This document shows, piece after piece, positions 13,301 through 25,282 of a DNA stretch of 64,000 nt. Source of the stretch: Pipra filicauda (lineage: Eukaryota; Chordata; Aves; Passeriformes; Pipridae); contig NW_024104622.1 of NCBI RefSeq assembly GCF_003945595.2, positions 310,001-374,000 of the forward strand. Reading direction: 5' to 3'. A program made the translations under genes and the position numbers. Positions within the stretch are counted from its first letter, which is position 1; each line of letters begins with the position of its first letter. The notes below the pieces were generated by a model. The model had not been told where the DNA came from and ran no database searches. It was given only the letters and a program-made list of their open reading frames with translations.

Positions 13301-14437
13301 ACTTGCCAGTGCTGTTGCTCTAAATTAATACCGTGGTGAGCTCTAGAAATGGGCTCACAGCTGTGGGAAGCAGTGCCCTGACCCAGCAGCTGATGCAAAC
13401 GAAAATAACTGCTATTTCTGAGCTTTTCCATTGATTCCCAGCTGTGGGCTCCACAGCAGCGAGCTGGGTCGTGCCCTGCTCAAACCAGCAATCCAAATGC
13501 AGGAATTTTGCTCATTCTTCTGAGGCTGCTTTAGGCATTTAGGCAGAGCAGACATCCCCCTGCCTTTGGGGCCAGGTGCTGCACGAGGTGTCCCTCAGCA
13601 CCACCTCTGTTAAACTCACCTCGGTGCACATGTGATGTTACACATCCCTGAATTTGGCCTGAAAACATTTCCCTGCAAGCCCCACGTGCAAAACAGCATC
13701 AACCACGTCGTTCTACAGCACCAGATGTTTCCCTGACAGCAAAACCAGGAGAGTGTCATTTTTTTCCACCATTTCTTTGCCTCCACGAGGGGGGTGGTGC
13801 TCATGTGTCACTAATGTTTGGATGAGGTTTGTGGAGCAGATGCAGCTGGCAGCAGTGGATGCATTTGGAAGGGCACAGTGAGGAGTTTGGGATCACTTTG
13901 CAGGACCTCAGCTCTGTGTTTCACTGTGAATATTTATGCCTGGTTGATACAGACATCCACACTCTCACCCTAAAAAAAATGGACCAAAGGACTGCATGGA
14001 GTTGTCCTGCCCACTGATTTTTTGGGAAATGACTGGATGGCTGACCTGTGTGCTGGGCCATCTGCAATTCTTCTTGCTCAGACTTGTAAATCTGAGCGGT
14101 TTACAAATTTGTCCTGGTTCCTGGAGATTTGGTTCACGGTTGGACTCGGTGATCTTGGAGACTTTTTCCAACCTTAATGATTCTGTGATTCCAAGACCTC
14201 TCTTATCTGTTGCCAGCTGCATTCTACTCTCCTGAACTCCCTGCTGCATGGCCAGGGGAGGTGGGACAGGGTGGGGAGGGGAGAGGGGGGGTGGTGGCCT
14301 GCAGAAGTGTGACCTGATTTGGGGAAAACCGGGAATAACTTATTTTGCCAAATGTTGGGGTTTTTTTGCCTTCTGTGCTACCAAGTTTGAGCTGAGCCAC
14401 TTGAGAACAAAACTGTGTGTTGTTTCTCTTTTGACAG
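10330..14437 (+). other. ADGRB1: ADGRB1 intron, 4.1 kb
   Basis: No exon was recognised. Only a short diverged sense CR1 tail near 14124-14194 is visible. The remainder is unique intronic sequence without a recognisable feature. Confidence 0.75.
14124..14194 (+). mobile_element. CR1 LINE 3' tail fragment, sense
   Basis: Contains ttggactcggtgatcttgga, then ttttccaaccttaatgattc and ctgtgattcc. This is the 3' terminus of the older CR1 type whose consensus ends in GGACTCGATGATCT and an octamer repeat. Confidence 0.8.
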
Positions 14438-14523
14438 GTGAACATGGTTATTGGCATTCTGGTTTTTAACAAACTTGTATCCAAAGATGGAATAACAGAT
14501 AAGAAACTGAAGGAACGGGCAGG
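14438..14523 (+). CDS. ADGRB1: ADGRB1 exon: second half of TM5 and ICL3
   Basis: The 86-bp exon encodes [20 protein letters not shown] then DKKLKERA and two bases of a Gly codon. [14 protein letters not shown] completes TM5. [15 protein letters not shown] is the basic intracellular loop 3, a usual G-protein contact surface. The acceptor is tctcttttgacag. The donor gtatgcc is sub-optimal, which fits an optional downstream exon at 20237. The exon can join directly to 28807 (...ERAG|ASLWSS) or to the cassette; both keep the frame. Confidence 0.96.
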
Positions 14524-15894
14524 GTATGCCTTATCAATACATCTAAGTAAAGAGTGACAATCAAAACCAAAAACACCCAAGGTTGTGATCAATAACCAGG
14601 CCAGGAGTGCAAAAAACAAAAGAGATCGGAGATGGAAACAAAAAGCAAAAACAGATTTAAACAAAATGAAAGAAAAAAACCCACACTTGATTTAATCTCT
14701 TTGCTGTGTCGTTCAGTGCAGCAGGGACAAAAAATCCAAGGAGCAGCACTGGGTTGCTGTGGAGGAAGGACAAAAGTTCATCTCTTTGTTGAAATGGCTT
14801 CAGCCCAGGCTGATGTATCCTCCCAAAAATTAAGGAGAGCAAAGTGACTCTTGTCACTGACTCCTGGGAACAGCAGCTGGATCAGAGAGGGACTCACCAC
14901 TGCTGAGTGGGGCACGTGGCACGGGCTGTGTGACAGAGAACTCATGTCCAGTGGCTGGCAGGTGGCTGAGGGACAGCAAAGGGATGTGATACTTTTAAGG
15001 GAAGGCTTTTGGAGGCCTAGCAATGAACAGGTCAGGAGATGGGTGCACATGTAAAGAGGAGGTAAGTTAGGAACCTCTTCTGCAGGAAAAAAAATCTGCT
15101 GCCATCTGAGGTCCTTTATCTTCTCCACGGCCTCCACACCAAAGCCTGGGGCTTGTGTTACCTGGGTCTCTTTGTAGTATAAATCCAAGAGCTGCCTCCA
15201 GAGTCCTCATCCCCCTGGTGCCGCTGGGGGTTGGCTGGGGCAGGGCTCTCTCATGGGTTCCTTCCAAACTCTGTTGACAGTGGATATTTTGCCACTGTCA
15301 GCATTCCCGGCAGGATGGGAATGTTGGTTCCCCTTTCGTCTTCTTTTCTAGAAATGAGTTTTTGGCCTGCTCAGACTTTACCCCTGAGCTGTGCTGCAGG
15401 CCAGGGACAGAAATGGCACAGTGACACTCTGAGTCACATCAAATGCTCAGGTCAGCCTGGCTGATGTGTGTTATTTGCCACTGCCTTGCTTGGCTTCTTG
15501 TTGCAGAGAAACTGTGTCCTTACCTGCAGACAGGAAAGGCAGGGATGTGTGATCTTCATGTATCCATTGGATTTATCACTGTGTTCTTTATCACTTGTAT
15601 TCTTGAAGGAAGTTGTTTCCAAAGAGATGAGGGGAGCAAGGGGTGTTGTGGTGTCTCTTTACCAAAGCTACAGCCAGAATGTAAAACCTTTGGAGGCTGG
15701 AGGAGAAGATAAAGGATATATCCTGCCTACTAAAGTGGAGGGAGAACGGTCTCCATGGAGTCTCAGAGGGTGGCAGCAGATAACACAGATGAGGCTCAAT
15801 ATTCCTGTCACAGCACTATTGAGTAGTTGTGGTAGAAGTGGTTTTTAATTGAGTGGTGGCAGCAAAACTGAGGGTAGAAGCAAACTCTCATCAG

Positions 15895-16392
15895 CCCCTG
15901 AAATCCTGTGTTCAGTTTTGGGCCCCTCGCTGCAGGAAAGACCTCGAGGTGATGGGGCATGTCCAGAGAAGGGCAATGGAGCAGCTGAGGGGTCTGGAGC
16001 ACAAGTCCTGTGAGGAGCAGATGAGGGAGCTGGGGGTGTTTAGTCTGAAAAAAAGGAGGCTCGAGGGGGACCTTATCACTCTACAACTCCCTGAAAAAAG
16101 ATTGTGGTGAGGTGGGGGTCGGCCTCGTCCCAGGTAACAAGTGGCAGGACAAGGGGAAACGGCCCCAAGTTGTGCCAGAGGATATTCAGGTTGGATATTA
16201 GGAAAAATTTCTTCACTGAGAGGGTTGTGAATCATTGGAAAAGGCTGTCCAGAGAAGTGGTGGAGTCACCATCCCTTGGAGTGCTCAGAAAACAAGTGGA
16301 TGTGGCACTTGGAACTTTGGTTTAGTGGGAATGGTGGTGGTTGGTTGAAGGTTGGACTTGATGGTCTTGGAGGTCTTTTCCAGCTTTTATGA
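15895..16392 (+). mobile_element. CR1 LINE 3' fragment with ORF2 C-terminal remnant, sense
   Basis: The translation retains the CR1 ORF2 C-terminal signature [15 protein letters not shown], followed by [20 protein letters not shown]. After that come the 3' region with acaagtggcaggacaagggg, then ttggatattaggaaaaattt and a GGACTTGATGGTCTTGG end. The reading frame is broken by substitutions and truncated at 5', so it is a dead copy. Confidence 0.92.
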
Positions 16393-16465
16393 TTTCTATA
16401 AGGAACACAGGAAGCTGTCAAGGTCCTGATTTCTATGAGAAACACAGAAATCTTCCACGGTCATG
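16391..16465. repeat. Two-copy ~37-bp tandem duplication at a CR1 3' end
   Basis: GATTTCTATAAGGAACACAG at 16391 recurs as gatttctatgagaaacacag at 16428. The following blocks are similar, ending in aaggtc and cggtca. It abuts the CR1 terminus and may derive from expansion of its terminal region. Confidence 0.6.
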
Positions 16466-16840
16466 ATAATAAAAGGAGACTTAACATGTTTGGATGATCA
16501 GAAGGTATCATTTGCCGCTGGGTTGAAAAGCACGTGAAGAAGTGACCTTGGTGCTTTGCTTTAAGCAGCTGCAAGAAGCAAGTGCTTTATTGTGGGTGAT
16601 GCCTCCTTCACAAGGAGAGAACTCAAGAAAATACCCAGACTGCAGGCAGAGTCTGCAGCAAGGTAATTGCACTTGAAAGTCAACCCTGCAATAAATGCTT
16701 TATTGGATTAGCAAAGCAGAGAGTTGCTGTCGCTCAGCCCCTCCCTCCCTAATCCAGACTGCTCAGAAAACGACCTTATTTAATACACAGCAACTGGTTA
16801 TTGATCACAGAGTTGTTCTTTAAAAACAAAAGCTGCAAAG

Positions 16841-16861
16841 CAACAACAACAACAACAACAA
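16841..16861. repeat. (CAA)n microsatellite
   Basis: About seven consecutive CAA/AAC units within the large ICL3 intron. Confidence 0.9.
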
Positions 16862-19800
16862 AAGTCATTTTTTTCTGATGTTCTTTGTTTTTTCTTTCTT
16901 TTCTCTTTTTTCCCCCCTCTTTCGTGTCCGTGTGTGTGTGTGCAGCACTTTTAAGCCTTCTCTGTGCTCAATGGTTTTGTTCTCCTTTCCCAAGTGCACC
17001 TGCTGAGAGTGTGGGAGCACTTTTGAGAGCCCTGGTGCCCCTTTTCCCTTAGTTAACTTTGTAGAAGTTATTCTGCTTCTGGCCTGGGCTTGGGAACCGT
17101 GTTGGAAGGTAGATCTGAAGAGAATCAGAACGGGCTATGGCCTTGGAGATGTTTGGATCTGAGGAGATGGTACAAAGAAACGTTGTGTTTCCTTTAGCAG
17201 AGGCAAGAAGTATGGTTCAGTGTTGGAAAAACGATAAAAAAGGGGAAAAAAACCCAGAATAGGGGAAAAGAAAGAGCTGTTGGATACTAAGAAGAGCCCA
17301 GCACACACTCTACAGATTGGTTGGCACTCAAATACCTCAGAATTAACAGTTCTCATGAAATAATGCCTGAGACACAATAGGTTTTGCCCTGTACTTTGCA
17401 GAGGAAATTGCTGTGATTAGGGTTGTCACATCTGTCAGAAAACCTTGACTTCCTAATGGCAGCGGCTTCGTAGATGAATCACAAAGCCAGGCTGGGGAGA
17501 GTTGGGTGGGATTGCCTGGAGAGCTGGAGGAAGACACACAACTACCCCACCACCTGTCCAGGAACAGGAGAAAACCATCCAGGCACCTCCCAGCAGAAGG
17601 GTCTCTGTTGGTGGCCAAGTGTTTGAGCTCTGCTGATGGGAGTGCTACTAAAAATGGATGTCTTAATGTCAGGAGCCTTTAAAATGAGTTTGAAATTTAT
17701 TCAGGCAGCGTTCATTCCAGAAGCATTTGTGTGCTAACGCAGCCAGGGAGGAAGAATGAGACTATAGGGTATATTCACCAGGGCTAATTTTAGCCTGCTG
17801 AGTTTAATCTCTCTAGGCTTCCTCTGTAACTGCTGGAGAGAGACGAGAGCCTGGTTTAGTTGTTCCAACTTGCCCCTTGGAGGACCTTTACTTCTTTTAT
17901 CTTCCTGTTGATTATAGAAACGACTCAAGAAAGTTTGCCCCCATCCTTTGTGTGAAATATTCCCTGTACGACTGTCCTGGTGGGGTGTAACAGATCTGGG
18001 CTGTCAGTGCATAGAGAAGAAAGTAATTGGAGAGATAATAACTCCATTAAAACAGGAAGGGATTTGGATTGCCCTTCATCTGGGAATGGTTCGTGTTGGA
18101 AGCAGCACTCCTGCTCTTTGGGCTGTGTGTGGTGTAAAGCACGGCTCAATAAAAGGGAGAAAAGTCCAGGCTCCAGTGAACACACCAGATGAGTCTGGGA
18201 GCTGGTTGTGGATATTTAGGAAGCAGCAAAAGCTGAATTAAATGGATGCCTCGTTCCCTGTGATTATTTCATTAGCTGCCCTTTCATACGTGCAGGCGCC
18301 AATACAAACCTGCTACGGAAATTCAATATATTAACAACCTCCTGCCCCCAACCAGAACAAATTAGAATGTAAGTGTATCCACATCTGTGCCTACTGCTTA
18401 CAACTTTCTGCATAAGTACACCCAACAGCAGCTACAGTTGTGTGTTACAGTTGGTCTTTTGGCCAGTTCTTTGTGGTTCAGTGTCATTCATGTTTTTTCT
18501 GGTACAGTTTTCCATCAAATTCCTCAAATCAATCTACTTTTTCTTTTTGCTGCCTATCTCTGCCTCTCTCTGTCTCTCTGCTTATCTGTTCTTTGTGGCT
18601 TATAGATTTGGGGATAAGCTGTATTTTTTTTTTTTTTAAGGGTCGTGCACTTAATGCCTCACAAGACCCACTTTACCTTTGGTTCAGCCACTGGATTTAC
18701 AGCATCCTTCCTGGAAGATATTTATCTCTGGACACGGGAGCTAATTTCCTCTGTGTCTGAAGGCTGAAAATTTCTGTGGGATACCTTAGTCATTATTTTG
18801 GAAGGGAGCAATGGCTTATGTCACTAATTAATTAAAAGACCAATCAATAGCCACTTGATAGTGGGCCACTGGGCCTGCTGACGATGCCGTGTTGGTGTTC
18901 ATGGGGATGGTTTTTTGCCCTGAGACTGAACACAGAGCCATAAAAGTTAAGAAGTGATCTGTCAAGTGGCCTGATCTCTCTCCTGGGCAGGGCAGGGCTG
19001 TCAAACCCCTCGTGGTTGGTGCAAACGTGACCCCTCACCAGCTGCACCACCCTCAGCCAAGGGTGACACACCCACCGTCCTCTGGCAGTGATTTCGTGCC
19101 TTCCCTGATGTCAGGCACTGCAGGGAGGTCTGGGGGATGGTTTGCAGGCTCCTTCCCATTTTTTTAAGCCAGATCTGATGTGCATGCCCACCTGTGCAGA
19201 TCAGAGAGTGCACACACTTAGTAAATTCTGGGAAGAATCAGGGCCAGTGCCAAGCTCATGTGGCTTCCAGGCTCCTAGAGAAGAGCTGGCTTGTCAGCGG
19301 GGTGGGTTCACACAGATCAACCCCCAAAAATCATGAGTTTACTCCCCTTAGCAGATCCCTGCAGACCCTTATCCCAGCAACCCACAATGCCCTGGTTGAT
19401 CCCACGCAGAAAAATTGGGAGCAACAGGCGTGGAGTAGTCTCAGGGTTCATCCCAAACATGTTTTCATCTGCAAAACAAGATATGAGAGAAGAAATGTCT
19501 CAGAAGTATTCAGCCAGTCCAGTTCCTTCCAGGGCAGGTTGGTGGTCTTACAAAGCACCCAAGTTCATGCTTAACTCCCAGGACATAAAGAGTCCCCTTT
19601 ACATTGTCCTTCCTCACAGATGGAGTAGCCAGAGAGTGGCCTCTCTCCTGGTACCATGGGGAGATCCCAACCAGAGAAAATACGTGATTTATCCCTTGCA
19701 TTGCTGTAGGAAAGAAGATAAACAGGCACAGTCCCCACAGCCCTACTTCTTGCCTTCTACTGCACAACCCTGCCACCTTTTTTGTTTTGGAGCAAAAAGG

Positions 19801-20236
19801 CCAGGAGGGAAAAGAGCAATTTCTCAAAAAAAAAAAAAGGAAAAAAAATTTAAAAAAAATTAAAGCCCAAACGAAAAGAAGGAGGTGGAGACTGGGAGAG
19901 CAGTACTGGTTTCTCTTCCCTGGGTGCCAGAGAGAGACACCCTGAAACTGGGCAAACATAAACCAACACAGTTCCACCCTCTCCAGCGGCACCAACAGTC
20001 TCTGAATTGCACATTTTCCCCCCCGTTTCCCGCATCTGGATTGGTACAGATGAGAGAGTTTTATTCCTGCCTGTCTTTCATTTCTCTTCCCGAACTGGGT
20101 ATGGTTGGTTGGTTCCCTATTTCTCCTTCCTTCCTTCCTCTCTTTCTTTTGGCTTCTCTATTTCCCTTTCCTTTCTACGTTTGTGCTCATGAGCAAAGTG
20201 TTTTGTTTTGTTTCAGTCTTTTGGTTTTAATTGCAG

Positions 20237-20335
20237 TCAGATGGCAGTGCCCCTTTACGGGATGACGCTCAAATGTTCCAAGTGTGGAGTAGTTTCTTCT
20301 GCTGAAGTTTCGGCCACAGCCACCAGTAACGCCAT
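20237..20335 (+). CDS. ADGRB1: Probable alternative cassette exon of ADGRB1, inserts 33 residues in ICL3
   Basis: This 99-bp open segment lies between acceptor ttttggttttaattgcag and donor gttagt. It starts with one base and ends with two, exactly matching the phase of the exons at 14438 and 28807. Inclusion gives ...[44 protein letters not shown] with no stop. I recall the ICL3 of the paralogue ADGRB2 as having an insert at the same place that begins GQM, contains TLKCAKCGVVS and ends TASNAM before ASLWSS. The homology covers the junction residues as well as the core. A diverged pseudo-exon would be unlikely to keep frame, both splice sites and the CxxC pair. Neuronal regulated inclusion is an inference. 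The donor GTTAGT is weak, as is common for optional exons. Confidence 0.85.
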
Positions 20336-21427
20336 GTTAGTTCCTCTAATTTCAACTCCTTTTCTTTCTTTCTTTCCACTTTCTTTTTTTTTTTTCCTTC
20401 TTTTAATTGATTTTTTTTTCTTTTAGTTTGTTTTATTTCCCTCTTCCATTTCCCTGCACTCACCAGCCCTTGTTTGTTTTCTCTCTCCCCGTGTCCCTGC
20501 CCACCCTCCCCACATTCCCCAGCTCTCCCTGACCTCATTCTGTGGGCCATGAGCAGTGTAGGGCTCCTCCTGCAACATCCCTGGAGCTGATGGGCTGGAT
20601 CCTGGAAAACCCTTTATGACATGCTTAGATTTGAGCATGTGAGCAGCCCATGGAAGACAAAGGGACTCTGCATTTATTGCAAGCCGTGCATATGTTTAAT
20701 TCTTCCACTGAATTTAGTTGCAGACTTAAAGATGATTCCCAGTAATTTTAGGGCTAGACAGGGACCTCAAAATCCAGCTCTGTCAACCGCTTAAGCATCT
20801 TCATGAGTGTTTTACTCCAGAGGCTGCAGAGCATTGAGAATGGTTTAAGTTGGTGAATCACTTCTAAATATTGGGGTTTTTTGCTCTTATGAAATGCTCA
20901 AGTTAAGTTTGATACCTCACAGGGCTGCAGGTCTGATTTGATAAGTGTTGACTGCCTCTTTTGGACCCCTAAAAGCAGTTGGAATTAATTCTCAAACTCT
21001 TAAAGCGTTTCATAGCTCTGAGTTACAAAAGTCAAAAGCTGTTAAATCTCTTCTTAGATGCCCCTGGAGTTAGTTTAAAAAGAAGAAAAAAAAAAAAAGG
21101 AAAAGAATGCCAGAGCTTTGTTCTGCTGGAGAAATTGTTGCTATTTATATAGCTGGCTTTTTTCCCTAGGGTTAAGGTTGAAGGGAGAGTGATGAGGGAA
21201 GGTTTGTCTTTCTTCCTTCCCTTTTGGAAATTGCATTATCTGCATCATATCCAAGTGATACTGTTACTTTGGTTTCGGTGTCTAGAATAATGTATTAAAA
21301 TGTGTGAAAGAAACGGTCTTAGATCACTTGCAGTTTGGAAACTCCTACTTTTAATTAATCTAAACAAAAAGAGGCAGCTGAGTGTCAAATCTCAAAATGC
21401 AGAAAAAGAAAAGAAAATCAAAGCACA

Positions 21428-21532
21428 AGAGCAACCTGGTCCAGTGGGAGGTGTCCTGCCCACGGCAGGGGATTGGGATGAGATGATCCTTAAGGCCTCT
21501 TCCAACCCACACCGTTCTGTGACTCTGTGGTT
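21428..21532 (+). mobile_element. CR1 LINE 3' tail fragment, sense
   Basis: AGCAACCTGGTCCAGTGGGA, a gatgatccttaaggcctctt block and a terminal CTGTGACTCTGTGG octamer-like end. Only the last 100 bp of the element remain. Confidence 0.9.
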
Positions 21533-22630
21533 TTCTCTGTGAAATGAAAAACTAAACAAAATCTCATTTATTTTTCGTTGCTAAAGTCATTTACTCACCT
21601 TTTGCAACAGTGCTCAGCTGAGATGGGGAGATGGAATTGGTCCAGGCACGTGTACCATGAGTCTGGAATTAGCAGGTCACTGAATTTTGAATTCCTGAGA
21701 CTGCAGAGGAGCTAAAACAGCAGATTTACTATTAATGCATTAGACTGTTAAATAGGAGAGGCTTTCTGTTCATAGTAAATTCATTTTAAAAGTTAAACAG
21801 TCTCAAATCCTTCTCCTGCACTGTCTGACATCAGTCTGTGATAAATCACATATTCTGATTCATCTCCAAATCAGACAAAAAAAAAGGGGATATGAAAACC
21901 AGATCTCCTGTTCATCCTGCTTTTCTAATTTAAGTGGATGGATAGAAACTGGGGGGCTCTTGGGAGAGGACATGTCTTTTGTTTCCCAGCAGGTAAATAC
22001 CTCAGATGACAGGTTTCACCACTAGTTTTGTGGTCTGTCCTCAAGTGTCCCATGCTCTTGTCCTTGCAAAGGGACCACTGAGCAATCCATGGATTAGTTC
22101 CCTCAACCTCATCTCCCTTTGTCATCCACTTCATTCTGCAGCTGAACTGTTGCTGTTTTTCCTCCCCCAAATCTATTGTTTGTCAAAAAGGCAAAGCCCT
22201 GATGATGCTTCGTGCTGCTGCCACCATTCTGCTGCCCTTCATCCTTCCAGACCTTGGAGAGGCTTTGTCATTCCCTTTTCGAGTCTTGTCATGTGAATCA
22301 TATGCCAGGAGAATTCCTGGCTTCTCCCTGACCTGGAATGAGCCATAGTTGTTTGGTAGGGAACATATCAAGGATGTTCCTGCCTTGTTCCTGCTGGGAT
22401 TGCTCATTCCTTCTCCAGTTTACCTCCTGTAGCTTCCAGAGGCTTGTTCTGGGAGAGCATGGCATGAAAAATAGATGCTTTTGCCCATTTTTTCTTGGCT
22501 TTTGGAAATCATAGAAGTCTTGAACAACTGTTTGTGGTAATATCTGAGTCTGTGAGAGAAGGGGACAGAGAAGGGGATGTGGAACTGAGGGAAAACAGAG
22601 TAAACCACTGATGGGAGAGCAGAAGGGAAA

Positions 22631-22765
22631 AAAATTTGCACTGGCAACTGTGCAGTGTCTTGACTTGGGGAATGATAAAAAGGGAATGATGAAAATGTGA
22701 CAAAAGTGAAAAAATCTGCACTGGAAATTGTGTAATTTCTTGACTTGGGGAATGAAACAGGAAAG
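22631..22765. repeat. Diverged 80-bp tandem duplication
   Basis: The block aaaatttgcactggcaactg ... TTGACTTGGGGAATGA at 22631 recurs 80 bp downstream as aaaatctgcactggaaattg ... TTGACTTGGGGAATGA. The intervening AATGATGAAAATG segment separates the copies. Confidence 0.75.
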
Positions 22766-23080
22766 TTTTGGATGTCTCTGACTTGTTAAGGATTAGCCAG
22801 ACTTGACAGGTGTAGGTTAAAAACACCTTTCCCTTTAGGTTGTGCTGAAGGAGATGCTGGGCAGATTTTACCATTGGAAGACCTCTGTTCCCACATTTCC
22901 TTCTGTTCATTGTTGCCTGTAAGGTTCCCCTCAGCCTGTGAAATATTGACTTATAATTAATTTGTCTTTGCTACCTGTGAAAGATATTTTATCTGAGGTG
23001 GAAAACATATGGCAGAGTCATGGCATGTCTTGGTATTTGCTGTGAATGAGGAGATCCACTGCAGAAAACAGGGACTGCTG

Positions 23081-23121
23081 ATGGATGGGTGGGTGGGTGG
23101 ATGGATGGATGGATGGATGGA
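23081..23121. repeat. (TGGA)n/(TGGG)n microsatellite
   Basis: About ten TGGA or TGGG tetranucleotides run directly into the 5' break of a CR1 fragment at 23121. Confidence 0.92.
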
Positions 23122-23278
23122 AGTTGCTGATGTCCCGTCCCTGGAAGTGTTCAGGGCTAGGTTGGGTGGGGCTCTAAGCAATCTGGGATAGTGGAAGGTG
23201 TCCCTGCTCATAGTAGGGCTTTGGAATGAGATGATCTTTAAGGTCCCTTCCAACCCAAACCATTCCATAATTCTATGA
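23121..23278 (+). mobile_element. CR1 LINE 3' fragment, sense
   Basis: GTCCCTGGAAGTGTTCAGGG, then gatgatctttaaggtccctt, ccaacccaaaccattccat and ATTCTATGA. The 5' end abuts the tetranucleotide array. Confidence 0.92.
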
Positions 23279-23769
23279 AATGTCTGGACTCAAATTCTGA
23301 CCACAGGGAAGAGACTGGCCCAAAACTAAGGCCCTGGCACAGGCAGGCATCCCACCCAGGAGTCAATGTCAGAGAGTCCTCATGACCCTTCTCATCATCA
23401 TCCCTCTTAAATCATTAGAAATTCCTGTGTCAAATCTCCCATCTAAAGGATTTGCCCTTTTCCTTGGCTCAAAGTCATTTGGGGGCATCTTAGATATCAA
23501 GTTTTCCACCTGTATTGTAATTCCAGCACCAGTGTGAGTCAGCATTTCCATGCCTGGCTGGTTTTATGAAGGAGACTGTTCCTCAGGAGAGCGTTGTCCT
23601 CATGGTTCAAGGAGTTTGAAATCCCCCCTTACCTGGGGATAATACCCGAGTCCTGCAGGTCCTTGCTGGGACTGTCAGAGAACAACTTCCCTAATTAGGA
23701 AATAACCAAGTGAATAATCAAGCAGTTTGTCCACAGCTGCCTCATCACCTCCCTGTCTCATTTGTCACA

Positions 23770-23885
23770 GATTCATCGTGGAATGGTTTGGGTTGGAAAG
23801 GACCTTAAGGATCATCTCATTCAAAGCTCCCTGCCATGAGTAGGGACAACTTCCACTGGACCAGGTTGCTCAGGGCAGTTCAGAG
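23770..23885 (-). mobile_element. CR1 LINE 3' tail fragment, antisense
   Basis: gtggaatggtttgggttgga, then ggaccttaaggatcatctca and tccactggaccaggttgctc. This is the complement of a CR1 3' end, facing the sense copy that ends about 490 bp upstream. Confidence 0.9.
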
Positions 23886-24166
23886 ACATTTAATTTCCTG
23901 TTCCCCTGGTTCTGTGATTTATACTGCAGCAACTGAGAGAAGAATCATCTTTTGGGGAAAATAGAAATCACATCAGGTGTGGAGAAATCCCGTTCTGTGT
24001 TGCCTGGGCATGAGAAGAAAATGCAGAGTGCTCCCTCTTTTCTAGTTCCAGGTTTCCTGTCTTGGTTTTGTGGGCATTGAGTTAAAGGGAGGTTCTCTGA
24101 AAGTGTCCCTAAAATTGGGACAACACTCTTGCTTTTAGGAGGAATAGTGTTTAAGTGCTTAAAAAG

Positions 24167-24299
24167 TGTTCAAGGCCAGGTTGGATGGAGCTCTGAGCAA
24201 CCTGGTCCAGTGGAAGGTGTCATGGCAGGGGGTTGGAACGAGATGATCTTGAAGGTCCCTTCCAATCTGAACCATTCCACGGTTCTGTGATTCTGTGAA
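24167..24299 (+). mobile_element. CR1 LINE 3' fragment, sense
   Basis: gttcaaggccaggttggatg, gagcaacctggtccagtgga, gatgatcttgaaggtccctt, and the terminal GGTTCTGTGATTCTGTGAA octamer pair. Confidence 0.93.
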
Positions 24300-24909
24300 T
24301 CCAAGTTAGAGGAGTGATAAAGCACGAGAAAATAAATAAAGTACATCCCTGCACTGTGATTTGCCTGCAGCAGAACTGCTGGCATGTGAAGAACCATTCG
24401 TTATGTTGAGTCCACCGACTTTCTCCCTTTCCAGAGCTCCTTCTGGGAGCTGTTTCTGAATTATAAAGTGATTTTTTCCCTTCTGCTGCTTCTTTAACTT
24501 AACGTCACTGCTGCTCTGTCAGTGTTGAGTAATGAGAAGAATTGATCCCTTCCCTCTTTATAACAGCCCTTCACATCTCTATTGGCATGTCCTGTATTTC
24601 CCCCTGCACTTGCCTTTTCTCAGGGTGCAGCGCTCTTCATCTTTCTTCATGTAGATCTTTGTCTCCAAAACCATTTATTTGCTCTTTCCATTGCTCTCCT
24701 CTAAGTGCCATCCCTTTATTCTGCTTCCTTTGCAAAGATGACAACTCTCAAGCCTGCCAGCTTGTGCTAAAGGTCAAAACCAGAGCTAGATTTTGTCATT
24801 TTGGCCAAAGGCTTCATCTGCTTGTGGTCAGAGCTGGGTCTGCTGTGTGCTTTCATAAGGCTTAGTGGTAGAACTTGTTTCCCATGGTAGAACATCCCAT
24901 GTGCTAGAG

Positions 24910-25282
24910 AACAGGAGCAGCTGAGGGAGCTGAGATTGTTTAGCCTGGAGGAAAGGAGGATTGGGAGGATCTTATCTGCAACTACCTGAAAAGAGGTTGT
25001 AGCCAGGTGGGGGTTGTTCTCTTCTCAGTAACAAGTGATTGAACAAGAGCAAATGGCCTCAGGTTGTGCCAGGTTTAGGTTGGATATTAGGGACAATTTC
25101 TTCACCAGAAGTGTTATCAAGCATTGGAACAGGCTGCCCAAGGCTTCACCATCTCTGGAGGGATTTAAAAACTGTGTAGTTGTGGCACTTGGGGATATTT
25201 TTTAGTGGTGGCCTTGGCAGTGCTGGGTTAATGGTTGGACTCGATGATCTCAGAGGTCTTTCCCAACATAAATGGTTCAGGG
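24910..25282 (+). mobile_element. CR1 LINE 3' fragment, older subfamily, sense
   Basis: GAGCAGCTGAGGGAGCTGAG, caactacctgaaaagaggtt, ggttggatattagggacaat, and a terminus with ggttggactcgatgatctca. The 3' octamers are degraded. Confidence 0.92.
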
